Positions 1 to 11,517 of a stretch of 64,000 nt of DNA are shown here, piece after piece (position 1 is the stretch's first letter; the number at the start of each line of letters is the position of its first letter). The position numbers and the translations under genes are program-made. The DNA comes from Pleurodeles waltl. Lineage: Eukaryota > Chordata > Amphibia > Caudata > Salamandridae. Under the pieces are notes generated by a model. That model saw only the letters and a program-made list of their open reading frames with translations. It was not told the origin of the DNA and did not search any database. The stretch covers positions 428,809,776-428,873,775 of the forward strand of contig NC_090442.1 of assembly GCF_031143425.1 (NCBI RefSeq), in the 5' to 3' direction.

Positions 1-390
1 TTGGCTCTATGAATGTGTATGGGAGGGTATTGCAGTTTAAGGGTTTCGCCATGTGTGGAGTAAGACTTACTCCATGTCTGAGCTACAGTACATTTGCTAC
101 TGTTTCCAGTCCTTTTTGGCTGTAGTATCTTTAGAGGTGCAGTTTGTGAATATCAATGGTCTTAGTCTTTAGTGGATGAGTCTTTTACCATCCTATAACC
201 TCTCCATACTCCTCCTTTGACCCCTTCCATTTTGTAGTAAAGTATTCCACATTTCCAGCCACTTCCTTCTATCCCTCTCACATTCACTACTATAATGTAT
301 ACTTGTGTGGGCATAGATTTGGACACAGAAAAATGAGGAGAGAAAGGTGGAACCTCCACACGCAAGTTTGAGAACATGATTCCATATTAT
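1..390. other. unassigned left edge
   Basis: No coding region, repeat structure or RNA gene is recognised here. Short open frames exist on the minus strand but have no recognisable domain. The hairpin element starts directly after this stretch. Confidence 0.4.
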
Positions 391-1194
391 GGGCCAGATT
401 ATGGGGGTCATTCCGACCCCGGTGGTCAAGGACCGCCGGGGCCGGGGTCGTCGGGAGCACCGCCAACAGGCTGGCCGTGCCCCGCAGGGCATTCTGACCG
501 CGGCGGTTTGGCCGCGGTCAGAACAGGAAAACCGGCGGTCTCCCGCCGGTTTTCCGCTGCCCTCAGGAATCCTCCATGGCGGCGCAGCTTGCTGCGCCGC
601 CATGGGGATTCCGACACCCCATACCGCCATCCTGTTCCTGGCGGTTCGCCCGCCAGGAACAGGATGGCGGTATGGGGTGTTGTGGGGCCCCTGGGGGCCC
701 CTGCAGTGCCCATGCCAATGGCATGGGCACTGCAGGGGCCCCCGTAAGTGGGCCCCACAAAGAATTTAAGTGTCTGCTCAGCAGACACTGAAATTCGCGA
801 CGGGTGCAACTGCACCCGTCGCACCTTCCCACTCCGCCGGCTCCATTCGGAGCCGGCTTCCTCGTGGGAAGGGGTTTCCCGCTGGGCTGGCGGGCGGCCT
901 TCTGGCGGTCGCCCGCCAGCCCAGCGGGAAACACAGAATCACCGCAGCGGTCTTCAGACAGCGGAGCGGTGTTCTGTTGGGGAAACTCTGGCGGGCGGCC
1001 TCCGCCGCCCGCCAGAGTTAGAATGACCCCATATGACCTTGGTGGAGGGGATTACTCCATCCCAAATGTGACGGGTATCCCATCCGCCATATTACAAGTT
1101 CAATAGGATATAATGGAACTTGTAATATTGCGGGCGGGATATCCGTCAAGTTTGTGACAGAGTAATCCCCTCTGCCAAAGTCGTAATCAGGGCC
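391..1194. mobile_element. serial-hairpin Harbinger-like element E1
   Basis: The element begins GGGCCAGATTATG and ends with the inverted form of GGCCCTGATTACG (10 of 13 match). The flanking triplets, TAT and TTT, are an imperfect target duplication. Inside lie about twelve consecutive hairpins with unrelated stem sequences: roughly 411-445, 492-523, 526-555, 567-609, 614-680 (perfect 31-bp stem, 5-nt loop), 681-759 (about 35-bp stem), 769-789, 797-821, 826-870, 874-931, 934-976 and 983-1019. An outer pair (GGGGTCATTC near 404 and GAATGACCCC ending near 1029) encloses the chain. No transposase is encoded, so it is probably non-autonomous. The open frames across it on both strands are by-products of GC-rich palindromes. 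Assignment to PIF/Harbinger rests on resemblance to the two better-bounded elements in this window. Confidence 0.65.
1038..1180. repeat. long foldback (about 60-bp arms) inside E1
   Basis: The right part of E1 is one long imperfect inverted repeat. The left arm contains GAGGGGATTACTCC and ACAAGTTCAA, and the right arm carries their reverse complements, around a short loop near 1100-1112. The right arm shares blocks such as GGGATATC, GAGTAA and CCTCTGCCAA with the foldback inserted in the ERV-B pol gene near 32.4-32.5 kb, so both derive from one MITE family. Confidence 0.6.
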
Positions 1195-1589
1195 TTTGTT
1201 TGTAATACTATTGAAGTACTACCTAATATACTATAAAATACAGTTTATGAATAGGAAGGGGGTTTGAGGTGGTAATAAAGTGAATACACACCAGTGATCT
1301 TCATGACTATGAAACCAGTTCCTCATCCCTGTGTTTATGCCCCCCTCTCCTTTGGCTGCTCACAACCTCAATGATTAGTACTTGAGGACTATGGACTGTA
1401 CTGGGGAATGGGCATCTGTTTATATGCTCACGTGGTGGGAGGGGTCCCAGGAGAAGCCAGAAGGGTGTAGGGATTTACTTTTTTAGTTAGATCAAAGTAG
1501 CATCTGGGGAGTGACACAAATTGATCAGTAAGTACTAGAACAAGTTAGGATAACTAAAGTAATGAAGATTACTCATAAGTCAATCATCA
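1195..1589. other. unassigned spacer
   Basis: A/T-rich sequence with no recognisable gene or repeat. It separates the hairpin element from the 3' end of the minus-strand LINE. Confidence 0.35.
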
Positions 1590-1690
1590 ACTTTATTCGG
1601 CCAATACACAATAGCCATAAAATCACATCGAAAATATAAATACATATTCAACATACTCAAATCCTAATTCATAATACAGGTACTAGCTAA

Positions 1691-2543
1691 TCATAATAAA
1701 TAAAACATAGATATGTAAAATATAATAACAAGACTTTTCCTAACTTGTATGGCATTTAAAATACATAATGCCACCCTGTAACATACATGTGTATTGTCAA
1801 GTCTTAACAAAAATACAAGCGCCACCACAACATAACATAACATAAAATGCAGAGTGCTTTGCTTACTTAACCCATCACAGGGGCAACTAAATGTTTTATC
1901 GGGACAGGACCTCATACTAGGAAATGCTACTAAATGATGCATTATACCCAGTCTTAACCTTATCAGAACGAACCGGTGCTGCATGTTAGTTACACCAAGT
2001 TGGTATCCTTCTCTACTTGCCTCCAGAGAAAGGAACATATACCAAGAGTGGATTTCATGGATTCATTAATGTTCCTACCATCAACTCAATAGTGTAAGAA
2101 GGTGCCCTTAATACATTTCTTTGACAATATCAGCACTTCCTCCGGGTCTGATTTTACATTTATATTGAATACTGATCTAAAAGAGAAGTCAATGAAGGCG
2201 AGCCATGGCATACGCATAGCATTATCCAGTTTTAAACTACCTAAAATAATTTTCTTAGTGAATACAGTTTCTCCTTGGACCAAATACTACACCATAGGAG
2301 CAAAGGGCTCACCTGCAACACGTCCTCCAAAAAACCGAGGCCCACCTCTTGCTTAACAATCCAGTTTTCCTCTAATTGTAAAGGGGTACTTTTTGTGTAC
2401 CCCCAAACGTCAGCTCCATTCGCTATCAGGGATAATGCTCTGACCCTATTAATGTTTATTATAGTGGAGATGGGGCGACTTCCTAGTTTTCTAGCAAATC
2501 TAAAAATGGCACCTGAATTCCTTCTTAACTTATCCTTTCCCAT
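1691..2543 (-). pseudogene. LINE thumb and C-terminal Cys-rich region
   Basis: Three successive frames cover the region after the RT. The first has the thumb-like phrase IFRFARKLGSRPIS. The last contains FSCPCDGLSKQ followed by HFML, which matches the C-terminal Cys/His cluster of this LINE group. The order and spacing agree with a single ancestral ORF broken by indels. Confidence 0.6.
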
Positions 2544-2779
2544 ATGAATATGTTGTTTTCATTGCCCATTGCTCGGGAACAATATACCCAGGTAGCTGAA
2601 TGACTTTACAGTAGTAATCTCCATAGTGTGAATTCAAAAACTCCTGCATTTCTTTACCCTTTGGCCACAGGTCATAGTGAAGGTTTAGATTTGTTAATAA
2701 CCATACCCTTTGAAGTCATAAACTGTTCTAGACAATCCATTCATTTTTGGAGCCCCACTGGAGTCCTAGGTATCAAGAC

Positions 2780-3133
2780 AACATCATCAGCATAGAGTAA
2801 TATGGGTACCGGACGCCCTACCACATGGGGGGGTCATCCTGGATTTCCTGCATCCACTCCATCAATGTATAAGGAAGACAATAACAGGGTCAGTACACAC
2901 CCTTGATGAATACCTCTTCCAATATTAAAAGGGGTAGTGCACTCTCCCAATTTACCAAAGCGGACTTTGCATGTTAAATCTGCATAATGGTGGGCAATAA
3001 AATTGATGATATACCCTGGGACACCCATATCAAGTAATGTGGTCCAAAGAAGGGCATGCTCGATTAGATCGAAGACACTACTAAGATCAGCAAAACAGAG
3101 GTTAAGAGCCCCTTTTTTGGCCTTTGTGTACAT
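2780..3133 (-). pseudogene. LINE reverse transcriptase palm with YADD
   Basis: The frame contains FADLSSVFDLIEHALLW (palm block with the first catalytic Asp) and GIHQGCVLT (block with Q-G). After a short shift, the catalytic LLYADDVVLIPRTPVG is encoded at about 2760-2803, with YADD exactly at 2783-2794. All catalytic aspartates are therefore still present, although the surrounding frame is broken and a stop follows shortly after. Confidence 0.85.
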
Positions 3134-3196
3134 CCCTATAATCAGACCTACGTTAAGGCATTGCTCTATAATGCCCAGTCCTGACCTAAATCCAAA

Positions 3197-4255
3197 TTAG
3201 GCAGGTGAAAGAATATTATTATGCAGTGCCCACTCATTAAGTCTTGCCAGAATTATTCTAATAAAAATGTTCAAGGATAAGTCCAGCAATAATATTGGGG
3301 GATAGTTCTTAGGATCAGCTTTATTACCTTTCTTATATATAGGTATAGTAATAGACGTAGTCCAAGACGTCGGGATTTCCCTGGTCATGGCTATATTAAA
3401 CAGCCTAATCAGAATAGGAACCCCAAAATCACTTTGAAATTTCAAAACATCAACTGGTACCCTATCCAGGACTGGGTCCTTATCCCCAGCACTAGCTGAG
3501 ATAGCTGATAAGACCCCATCTACGCTGATGTGTAAATAATTGGGATACCTCAACTCCAGTTGCCTAGGTATGTCTGCTAGCCCGCTCCTTTTCCTGAAGA
3601 TCTCTGAAAAGTGGTCCACCCATGCTGCACAGGATACACTAGTTTCCAGTTCAGAAGGTGCCCAATTAGTCAAGAAAAGGGTGTTTACTGTTTCCCAGAA
3701 CAATTTAGTATTATTTGTATTCGTTGCCAATGCTAGATTTGTCCATGCCTCTTCCCTCAACTCTTTCTTTCTTGGCTCCAAGGCTTCCCTATATTTTACC
3801 CGCAGTAACCTAATTGCTACTGGGTCTCTAGGTGATATATGAAGGGCTAGTTTGAGCTCCCCCCTAGCTTTAGTGCAAGCATGGTCAAACCACCCTTTAT
3901 TCTTCGTGGTCTGCCTATATTGAGGGTAATATGTCAAAAGACTCTTAGTGTATGATATAACTGAACTAAAACTACTGAGCAAATGTGGGTGTTCTATTTC
4001 CTCTTGTAAACAGTATTCAATTTCAGATGAGCACCCTTGTACAATCTTCTGTAAAAGATCTGCTGGGTCTACGTCTTTCCATTTCAGTCTTACCCCATTT
4101 GTTCTATGTACCTCTTTCTGGTTCACAGTAATAGGCAAATCTTCCTTGGGGCCCCAAAATATTGTTGGGAGGATGATCGGATCATGATTGCTCAGTAATG
4201 ACTGAGCAATATAAGGGGTATCACATACATTAGTAGCAAATGATGACAATACCAT
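3197..4255 (-). pseudogene. LINE reverse transcriptase, N-terminal half
   Basis: A 352-codon frame ends with the RT fingers phrases TSITIPIYKKGNKADPKNYP and LLDLSLNIFIRIILARLNEW, the usual 'K-G-x-x-x-x-P-x-N-Y-R-P-I' block with R changed to P. The first 200 residues are the variable linker between nuclease and RT. It continues in another frame at 2834-3133, after a break near position 3197. Confidence 0.8.
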
Positions 4256-4401
4256 ATGATCAATTACTGCCTGTGCCAGTTTAGTGCCTCTAAAAGAAGG
4301 TATTACCTCACCATCAATGCCTCATTTACATTACAATAACATCAGATCATCAGATCATATTTTGACAAAATCATATTGAGGGCCTCTCCACAATCATTAT
4401 G

Positions 4402-5112
4402 TTAAAAATGGTCAGACCCTATCCCCTCTTGCCTTCTTAGCCCACATGTTCTCGATATAGGTAGGGAACATGATTGGATATTAAAATCACAAGCCCACAA
4501 AATAAAAAAATTGAACTGGATAGAGCGTAAGAATTTTTGTAGATTCTTGTCTAATGCATGAACTACTCTGCAGCAGGTAGAATCAAAAACATTATTATAG
4601 TAGTTGATTAATACCACATCAATCATACTCGCATACTTCAGCCACAACAATTGAAAGTTTGGAGTCTCCCAGGAGGTCTGTTTAACAACTGTAGGGAGTT
4701 TATTTGAAATAAGCACTTGGAACCCATCCTTAGCCCTCCCATAATGGGAACGGGTAGCTGACAAGCAGTGTGAGGTAAATCCTAGCATGTGCACCGTGGA
4801 GACACACCAAGTTTCCTGAATACATACCAGGCCAAGGTTGTTGATAATATTACCCCACTCCTCTGTCTCAAACTTACTACGTAGTCCTTCGACATTCCAT
4901 GTTGAAAAGTCATGGTGCTCTTTAATATTTCCTCTAGACTTCCTATTGTTATTCCTTGCTTCTGTTTGGCTGTGGGTACTTAAAAGGTTTTTGACTAATT
5001 CCCTGTGGGGATCATTAATACAGGCCTCAGGGTCCGATCCTTCTGTCTTCTGGGTCTCTGTAGGGATAATGCCAAGGTCGTTAGACATTATCTTTCTAAT
5101 GTGCCCCACCAT
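4402..5112 (-). pseudogene. LINE endonuclease domain relic
   Basis: This 236-codon frame contains the endonuclease signature phrases STWNVEGL and VCIQETW near residues 65-100, matching the start of an APE-type nuclease that nicks target DNA. The region upstream (5158-5340, another frame) carries a phrase ending NRYQALSTLSDND, probably the linker before the nuclease. The C-terminal part of the nuclease is disrupted before the RT frame starts at 4255. Confidence 0.7.
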
Positions 5113-5340
5113 ATTGGGCCCCTTCTTTAAACTATCTGCATGTCCTCTGTATCTTTGTCAATCATTATCTGAGAGTGTACTCAGGGCCTGATATCTATTA
5201 CTTAATGGCACTGGGTACCGTTGGTAAAAATTTGTAGTTGGTTCAGAGCAGTGTTGAACTGGGGGGGGGGGACCCTGATTGTGCGGGTTGTAAATGTCGA
5301 TAAAATGCACCCAACAGGAGAAATGATGGAGTATTAACAT

Positions 5341-7419
5341 GATGTGGATGGAATATGGCCCAGAATAGAATGTCCCTCACAAGGCTACTTTACTTTATTA
5401 CTCAAAAGTCATTGGTGTATTAGCCCTCATCTGCTCCATAAACATGGGTACTGCTTTCTCAGTATATAACTCCTGCACACTTCAGTGGTATACTCACAAA
5501 GGCATTTTGGAGTACATACCGTAGTAGTCCTTTAGTACTATTTAATTTATTCTCACATTCCTTTGTGAAACAGTTTTCATCTAAAATGAAAAGAAAAATG
5601 GGAAGATTCCTATTCAATGAATAAACACTGAAAGGACAATGCTCTATTTGCACTTTTACAAATATGGAATTGAATGTTTCATGCAATTCATAAAAGCATG
5701 TCAGAGTATGAAAAAGATCATCCCTATAGTAGTCCTACCTGTGTTCAGAAATGCTTATGAATCAGCCCCAAAAAGGGCTTAATACTCCTCCTATCACTCC
5801 CTCTTCAGTATTGCAATCACTAAATGGCACACATTTTCACAATTTAGGCTCAAGATATTTGAGCTTGTGACAGTTTTCTGGCATTTCTTTTTTTTTATTT
5901 CAACGATATCATAAAACAGTGATTGATTTCAGGTTTTCTAATTTTTCGCCAAATTCAAGTCCTTTACAATTTTGTTCATTTTTCATAATATGAAAATGTT
6001 TTACAGAAGCAACACTATATTTGTACTTTGGCCAAATGTTTATAGATCTATGCTATAAATACATTTTTGCTGCTACTTTTGATCCAATTTGTGACATATT
6101 GCATGTACAATTGTGCTTGCGTGTTAACAACTTCAAAATAGTACATTTTACAAATAAATCACCATAACACCTATAGAGTTTTCTTCATCATTAAGAATAC
6201 AAAGAGACACAAGCGAAAAGAAATAGTTGCAGTGTAATAGCCACACGAAAATGCTGAGAATGAAATTGAGGATCAAATCATCCCACTGACGAAACTCACG
6301 ATAAAGCCCATTTACACAATCATGGGCAGCTTTTTTAGATCTCCAATCATGTGAGGCTTTTTTAGATCTCGCTTGAGGAAGCACGCATGTTCTGTCACGA
6401 GAGAGTCTATTGTTCTTAAAAAAAAAAAAACTTGAAAGGACTTAGAGCGCGCCTATTATTTACCATCGGTTGGCATCCTTGTCACTCTCATTTCTTCTCA
6501 TTGGTCAGGGTGTGGTCTGGTTTCACGGTCTTTGCCCTCTTATTTGTGTGTGTGTATGTGTGTGTGTCAGGTCAATTGAGTATTGACCAAGTACTGATTG
6601 ATAACTTGATTAGTCTTTCTGTTGCTCCTCCTCAGAATCTGGTACTTTTTGTTCGTGCTACCCAGTCTCACAACAGAGAGCTTCTTTCTGGCTTTGAATT
6701 CAAGACTGACATAGAAGCCAGGTGCTTTCGGATATATAGGTCTGTAAATTTGTACACAGCTTTTAAATGTCTTATGTTAGAGAATGAGCTGGTCTGATTT
6801 TGAAGCAATAATATATTTCAGATTTTATGCTCAAATATTGCCATGTGCACAACCAGGGTTTCTACCTATACCAGCAGTATTTTATTTACAAGCTGTGCTG
6901 CCTTTAGCTTTTCCACACTCTGTCTTTGTTGCCTTTATCCCTTTGTGACTTCCCACTCTCATTTTGGATTGCCTTTAGCAAGCCCTCCCTCCGGCTGTGT
7001 TGCCTTTAGTCAGATCTCTTCGTGATGCCTTTAGTCCTCTCTCTCTTCCACCCCCTGTCCTTGTTGGACTTGCATTCCTTTCTGGGCTTCTCCCTGGAGA
7101 CAAGGAACAAGTTTTGTAACACCTGCGTGGGGCGAAGGCAGGTAATGTTACCTCTTCTGACGGCTGCCATGTCCGACTTTCCTACCCTGTTTACCCATCA
7201 CAGTCATTCACTCCCGCTGCAACATTTTCATTGCTGTGCTCTTCTGGACACTGGCAGCATACCTTGTTTAACACTAACTTTCACAAATTCCTCTGTACTT
7301 GCTTGTATTAATATACGTCAAGGGTATTATAATTGTGGAACCTAATGGTACTCATTTTACCAGGCTCCCAATGAGAGGCCGAGACACCTCGGGCAGTGAG
7401 CTGTGCACCATCCTATATA
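5341..7419. other. unassigned spacer
   Basis: No coding domain recognised. It holds an A-run near 6420-6430, a GT-rich patch near 6544-6568 and a short direct repeat (GCTTTTTTAGATCTC, copies near 6330 and 6357). Confidence 0.35.
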
Positions 7420-7565
7420 ATGTCAGCTATACCATATCATATGTACAATGGCAGGCCATACTTCACCATACTATACATGACGGGCCACACCATGCCATAC
7501 AATACAATGACAGGCCATACCATACCATGCTATAAAAAGACAGGCCATAGCATACTATACAACTA
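7420..7565. repeat. degenerate minisatellite (GACAGGCCATACCATA-like)
   Basis: At least four diverged copies of a unit centred on GACAGGCCATA followed by CCATAC-type words. Unit length varies, so this is an old, slipped array. It has no coding content. Confidence 0.6.
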
Positions 7566-7789
7566 AAAAAAAACACGGACAAAGCCAATAGATCTTGCAT
7601 TGGCCACACCTATTAATTTTGCCAATGCTTACCATCCTGTTGCTGGTTGTTTCCTTGTTGTTGCTTCTCACATGGTTGCTTGCAGCCATGCCCCTGCAAC
7701 CTGCGTTTTTGCTTGTTTTTAAGTCGTGTACGGCTCATCTCGGAGTATTCATAGTAGTGCTGCCGAGGAGCCTTCCCGATTTTGTGTCA

Positions 7790-8110
7790 CTCCGAGGAGG
7801 GGCATCTCACACTTCCTGCCTGCCTCTCATTTCAAGACATGTATCTCACTCCCTGGCGTGAATCTTGCTGTTGCTGCCCTAAGTGCACTTCACTTACAGG
7901 TGCATACCTTACTGTTAGGCAGGTATCTCACTCCCAGACATGTCTCTCAGTGCCAGGCTGAATCTCTCTGTCAGGAGTATATCCTACTATCTGATATGTC
8001 TCTCTCACCCGAAATATAGCTGATTCCCTGACATGTTCCTCTGACCAGTGGGTATCTCCAAGCCCTATCTTTTGTCTGATTATCTGGCACATATCTCACT
8101 GCCCCTGTAT
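7790..8110. repeat. degenerate short tandem array (TATCTCACTCCC-like)
   Basis: Words such as GTATCTCACTCCC, ATGTCTCTCA and GCATCTCACAC recur at irregular spacing of roughly 20-40 bases. The pattern suggests a decayed minisatellite but is too diverged to give a firm period. Confidence 0.35.
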
Positions 8111-8730
8111 TTTCCAAAGTGCATCTGTGCTTGGCACACGGCACACTGCCCGAACGTGCCCTACTGCAGTGCATGAACCTCCTGAAGTGTATCATGACTT
8201 GTAAAACTTACAACATACAACATGTTTTTATAAGTTCAAGACTACCATGAATTGCAAATATTGCCCTCTATTTAGTTATCCGATTCACTAATGAGGGGCA
8301 ATTTTATTTTTCTGTCCCAGTACGATCCTGCCTTCAGCTAAGAAGAGTGGGCCAAGGAGGTGAAGCCTGGGCATAATGGACAGCAACTAAAGTGCCACTA
8401 AGGGCTCCATGATGTATGGGAATCAACAAGGGGGAATAAGGGGAGTGGGGTTAGAAGCAGAGGGCATACACACCCGCCCCCTCCCCTTCGGCAGGTAGCT
8501 GTTCCTTGATGCAGGAAATTCCACACTCAGGAATGGTCAGGAGTCCTTTTAAAAGAACCAATACCTGGGGAGGTCATGACCCCCTCCAGAAGCCTAAAAG
8601 ACTGAAACAAGGGGTCAGAGGTCAGTTGCTGACTGCAAATGTTGTCCCAGCTACCCACACCCACCAGGACAGTGTCATTGCAGCCACTGTGTGCAACGAT
8701 GTGGAAGGGTTCATCTACAACTGACACAAA
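8111..8730. other. unassigned spacer
   Basis: No recognisable gene. It precedes a larger tandem duplication and contains no clear repeat of its own. Confidence 0.3.
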
Positions 8731-9440
8731 TAAATGGTGTCAATAATACATAGGGGCAGCTAGTAGGCTGTTGAAAAGGCAGAGTTGCTATAATAGTGGT
8801 CCTTGGAATGTCCTTGGGATGTCTGATGGCTGGGACACTGGAGGGGGACAACAGAGATAGCCAGAGAGGACAGTCACAAAGCAGACTGGTGGTTAGTAGG
8901 CTGTTGGAAAGAGTTGCCATAACAGTGGTCCTTGGGAGGCCTGATGGCTGGGACACTGAGAGAAGCAACGGAGAGAGCCACATTGGGTAGTCACAAATCA
9001 GCCACAGCACTTGCAGCCTGGGCACAGCCGAAAACGGCTTCTGTTGTCACACATCTGTAGCAAGGGAAGCCTAGAAGCTGGTGTATGCAACCCAGGGGGG
9101 CTTCACAACCTCTGCATGGACAGGAACCTGTGTCAGGGTGGAGGTGGCACTGTTATGATTCATCAATAAAACGTAAGGGCAGCCGGTAGGCCGTCAGAAA
9201 GAGTTGTCATAACAGTGGTCCTTGGGAGGCCTGATGGCTGGGACACTGGGGAGGGCAATCGAGAGAGACAGATTATATAGTCTCAAAGCAGACATAGCAC
9301 TTGCAGCCCAGGCATTGCCAGAAAGGGCCTCTCATGTCACACATCTGTAGCAAGGAAGCGTAGAAGTTGCTGCGCGCAACCTGAGGAGCCTTCACAACCT
9401 GCGCATGGACAGGAATCTGTGTCAGGTGGTGCAGTCAAAG
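8731..9440. repeat. large-unit tandem duplication (about 280-bp unit)
   Basis: Three diverged copies share TAGTAGGCTGTTG-type and GTGGTCCTTGG words and the phrase CTGATGGCTGGGACACT. Copies begin near 8752 (partial), 8891 and 9174. The second and third run through a common tail containing CACTTGCAGCC and TCACACATCTGTAGCAAG. The block looks like local segmental duplication, or a satellite monomer array at its start. Confidence 0.75.
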
Positions 9441-11469
9441 ATGCCTTATGGTGCTGCCAAACTGCTTTAAGATTGGGATCACGGATTTGTGACTGTATGA
9501 TTGATTTATGCTGAGGTTCTTGCATGATCTATGGCATATATCAATGATCAATTTCTGTATTAATGATTTATTTCCATCACAATTTATAACATAACTTTAA
9601 TAAACTCTGACCTGTTATCTCCACCCCAGGCTCTCAGGCTCTTAGTGAAAGAAGGGACGGTGAAAGGCCTCGTAGGACAAGTAGCCTGTCTGGGGTGGGT
9701 TGCATGCCATTCCTTCCCGAGGCTATTGCCCGCACTGCTAGGACACAGTCACTGCTCCTCGAGTGTCTGTTCATTTTCACCAGGCTGCTCTATCCGTCTC
9801 TTTTAGCCTACCATCAGTAGCTGTACCCAGCCGTCTGAAAACCCAGACCTATGCTCTGCCACTTCTGGTAGCTGTAAGTTCAAACCAAATAATCCATATT
9901 CCTTTAACATCGTATATAACTATTATCAAAGTTATAAAAGAGATACAATAAAATGCAAAATGAATAAACGTGTCCTCCAAATGTGAATATGTCTCAAATG
10001 CAGCAGTATGGTCACTTCTTGTATGATTTTCTTTCGCATTGTAGCCTGCGCTTGTCGCACGCTCACAATGTTTTACCCCATGCACTGACTCTTCTTGCAG
10101 TGACTGTCTCATTCTTTGCTCAGAGCCTATAGCTGCCTATTGTCCCCATGAGCCGTTTCAACCAGTTCTGGCTTTTCCGCCAACAGCACCAGCGGTGATG
10201 GTTAAAATGTCAAGGGTTATTGGAGGTGTCACGCCTCATGGCACGGAACTTACTTGGAATCTATGTAATAACACCTTCTTCCATTTGCCCCGGCTCTTTC
10301 CCCTCTCCCGGTCTCCTCCTGTCGCATGTCACGCTCTCAAGCCTCTGACTCCGCTGTTTTGCTGCACACACCCAGTGGCATAGTCAGTGTGTCATGAGTC
10401 CTACTTAGTACAAGAAAGGAAATGGGTCCCGGGCCGCAGTTTGAGCTGTGAAGTACTGCGATAGTCAGAGTTCAGTCGGTCCCTCGGGCCTGTGGGTACC
10501 GGTGCCACTGCACCTGCAATACCACTGTGGCTGAGTCCCACAAGGTTGAAACTTAATTGAGATCTTACAGGCATACCCATGGTGGGCAGCCCACCCTAAA
10601 TATGGGCGTCAGCTCGGTGATTTTTTATTCTGGCTCCTACTAGCACCCGCTGTGACTCTTGTTATCTGACTCTCTCAGCTCTTTCGCTGCTCAAATCAAA
10701 GCAGTTGAATCACGTTGTTTATAATGTATTTTGCTTCCCTGGTTGCCAGAACTCAGTGGTACTAGCACTTGCTCTATCATGCCTAGGCGACGTAACTCTC
10801 TTTATTTGGAGGTTTCAAATGCTGTTGTGAAACAGCTCAGAGTTGGTCACATCACAGTGGCCCCTTTGCACTTCAGTGTCTCTCCTTTTGCGTTACGTTT
10901 TTATTTTTCTCGTGTACTTTGACGTCCGGAGCAGCACTGAATTGCATTTAGAGCACTATGCCTCCCTCCACATGTCTTTTGTGGCTCTGGGCCGCATTAC
11001 TGATAATCTCTTGTACATTCTTAAACTCTGGTGGAAAAGAGTGGGAAGCCTGTGGGATGTCGTGCCTTTTTATCTGTACCCAAAAGTATGTGATCATTTC
11101 TCTGTCAGGCTCCCAAAGGAGAATATCTTTTCCATGTTATGTCCACAGTTGAAAACTCCTCTGTTCCCCCAAAGAACTGTCTACAGATCTTTTGTTTGAG
11201 TTATGTTGAGTTATGTTTGGCCGCGTAGAGAGACGACACCCTATGAGTAATCACGTGCTTTTGAAAACCTTTCAATCAGCCAGTCACTCAGTGGGTCACA
11301 GCACATGTATGCAACACTGCACTGTAATTCTGCGGAGTATATACCCTGTGTATGCACGATGTGTAAAGTTTTTGTTACCTGGGAACAGTCCTTAGTCAGG
11401 ATTTGACCTCATATTTAGCAGCGCTTTCTGTTTTCCTATTTTAGCTTAGACTAGTTAATACTTCATCGT
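9441..11469. other. unassigned spacer
   Basis: Two kilobases without a recognisable domain, transposon end or RNA gene. Open frames are short and do not resemble known proteins. Confidence 0.3.
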
Positions 11470-11517
11470 CAGTGCTGTAAACAGTGCTGTAAACAGTGCT
11501 GTAAACAGTGCTGAAAA
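11470..11517. repeat. 12-bp tandem repeat, four copies
   Basis: CAGTGCTGTAAA is repeated three times exactly and a fourth time with one change (CAGTGCTGAAAA). The array is short and near perfect, so it is recent. Confidence 0.9.

Larger units (their letters stand above)
1590..5340 (-). mobile_element. non-LTR retrotransposon (I/Jockey-group-like LINE), degraded
   Basis: Reading the minus strand, the order is apurinic-type endonuclease, reverse transcriptase with YADD, thumb and connection, then a Cys/His-rich C-terminus. That is the canonical order of an endonuclease-bearing LINE. The length, about 3.7 kb, fits one main ORF with little 5' UTR. Frameshifts and stops break it into at least six frames. 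The clade is uncertain: the RT phrases and C-terminal Cys motif resemble Jockey/I/R1-group LINEs rather than L1 or L2. Both ends are approximate, and no poly(A) tail or target duplication was identified. Confidence 0.75.

Noticed and set aside
376..1106. Overlapping long open frames on both strands in a GC-rich block, as a possible gene or CpG-island exon
   Set aside because: All frames run through perfect hairpins, which keep both strands open. No domain, splice pattern or codon bias supports a protein.
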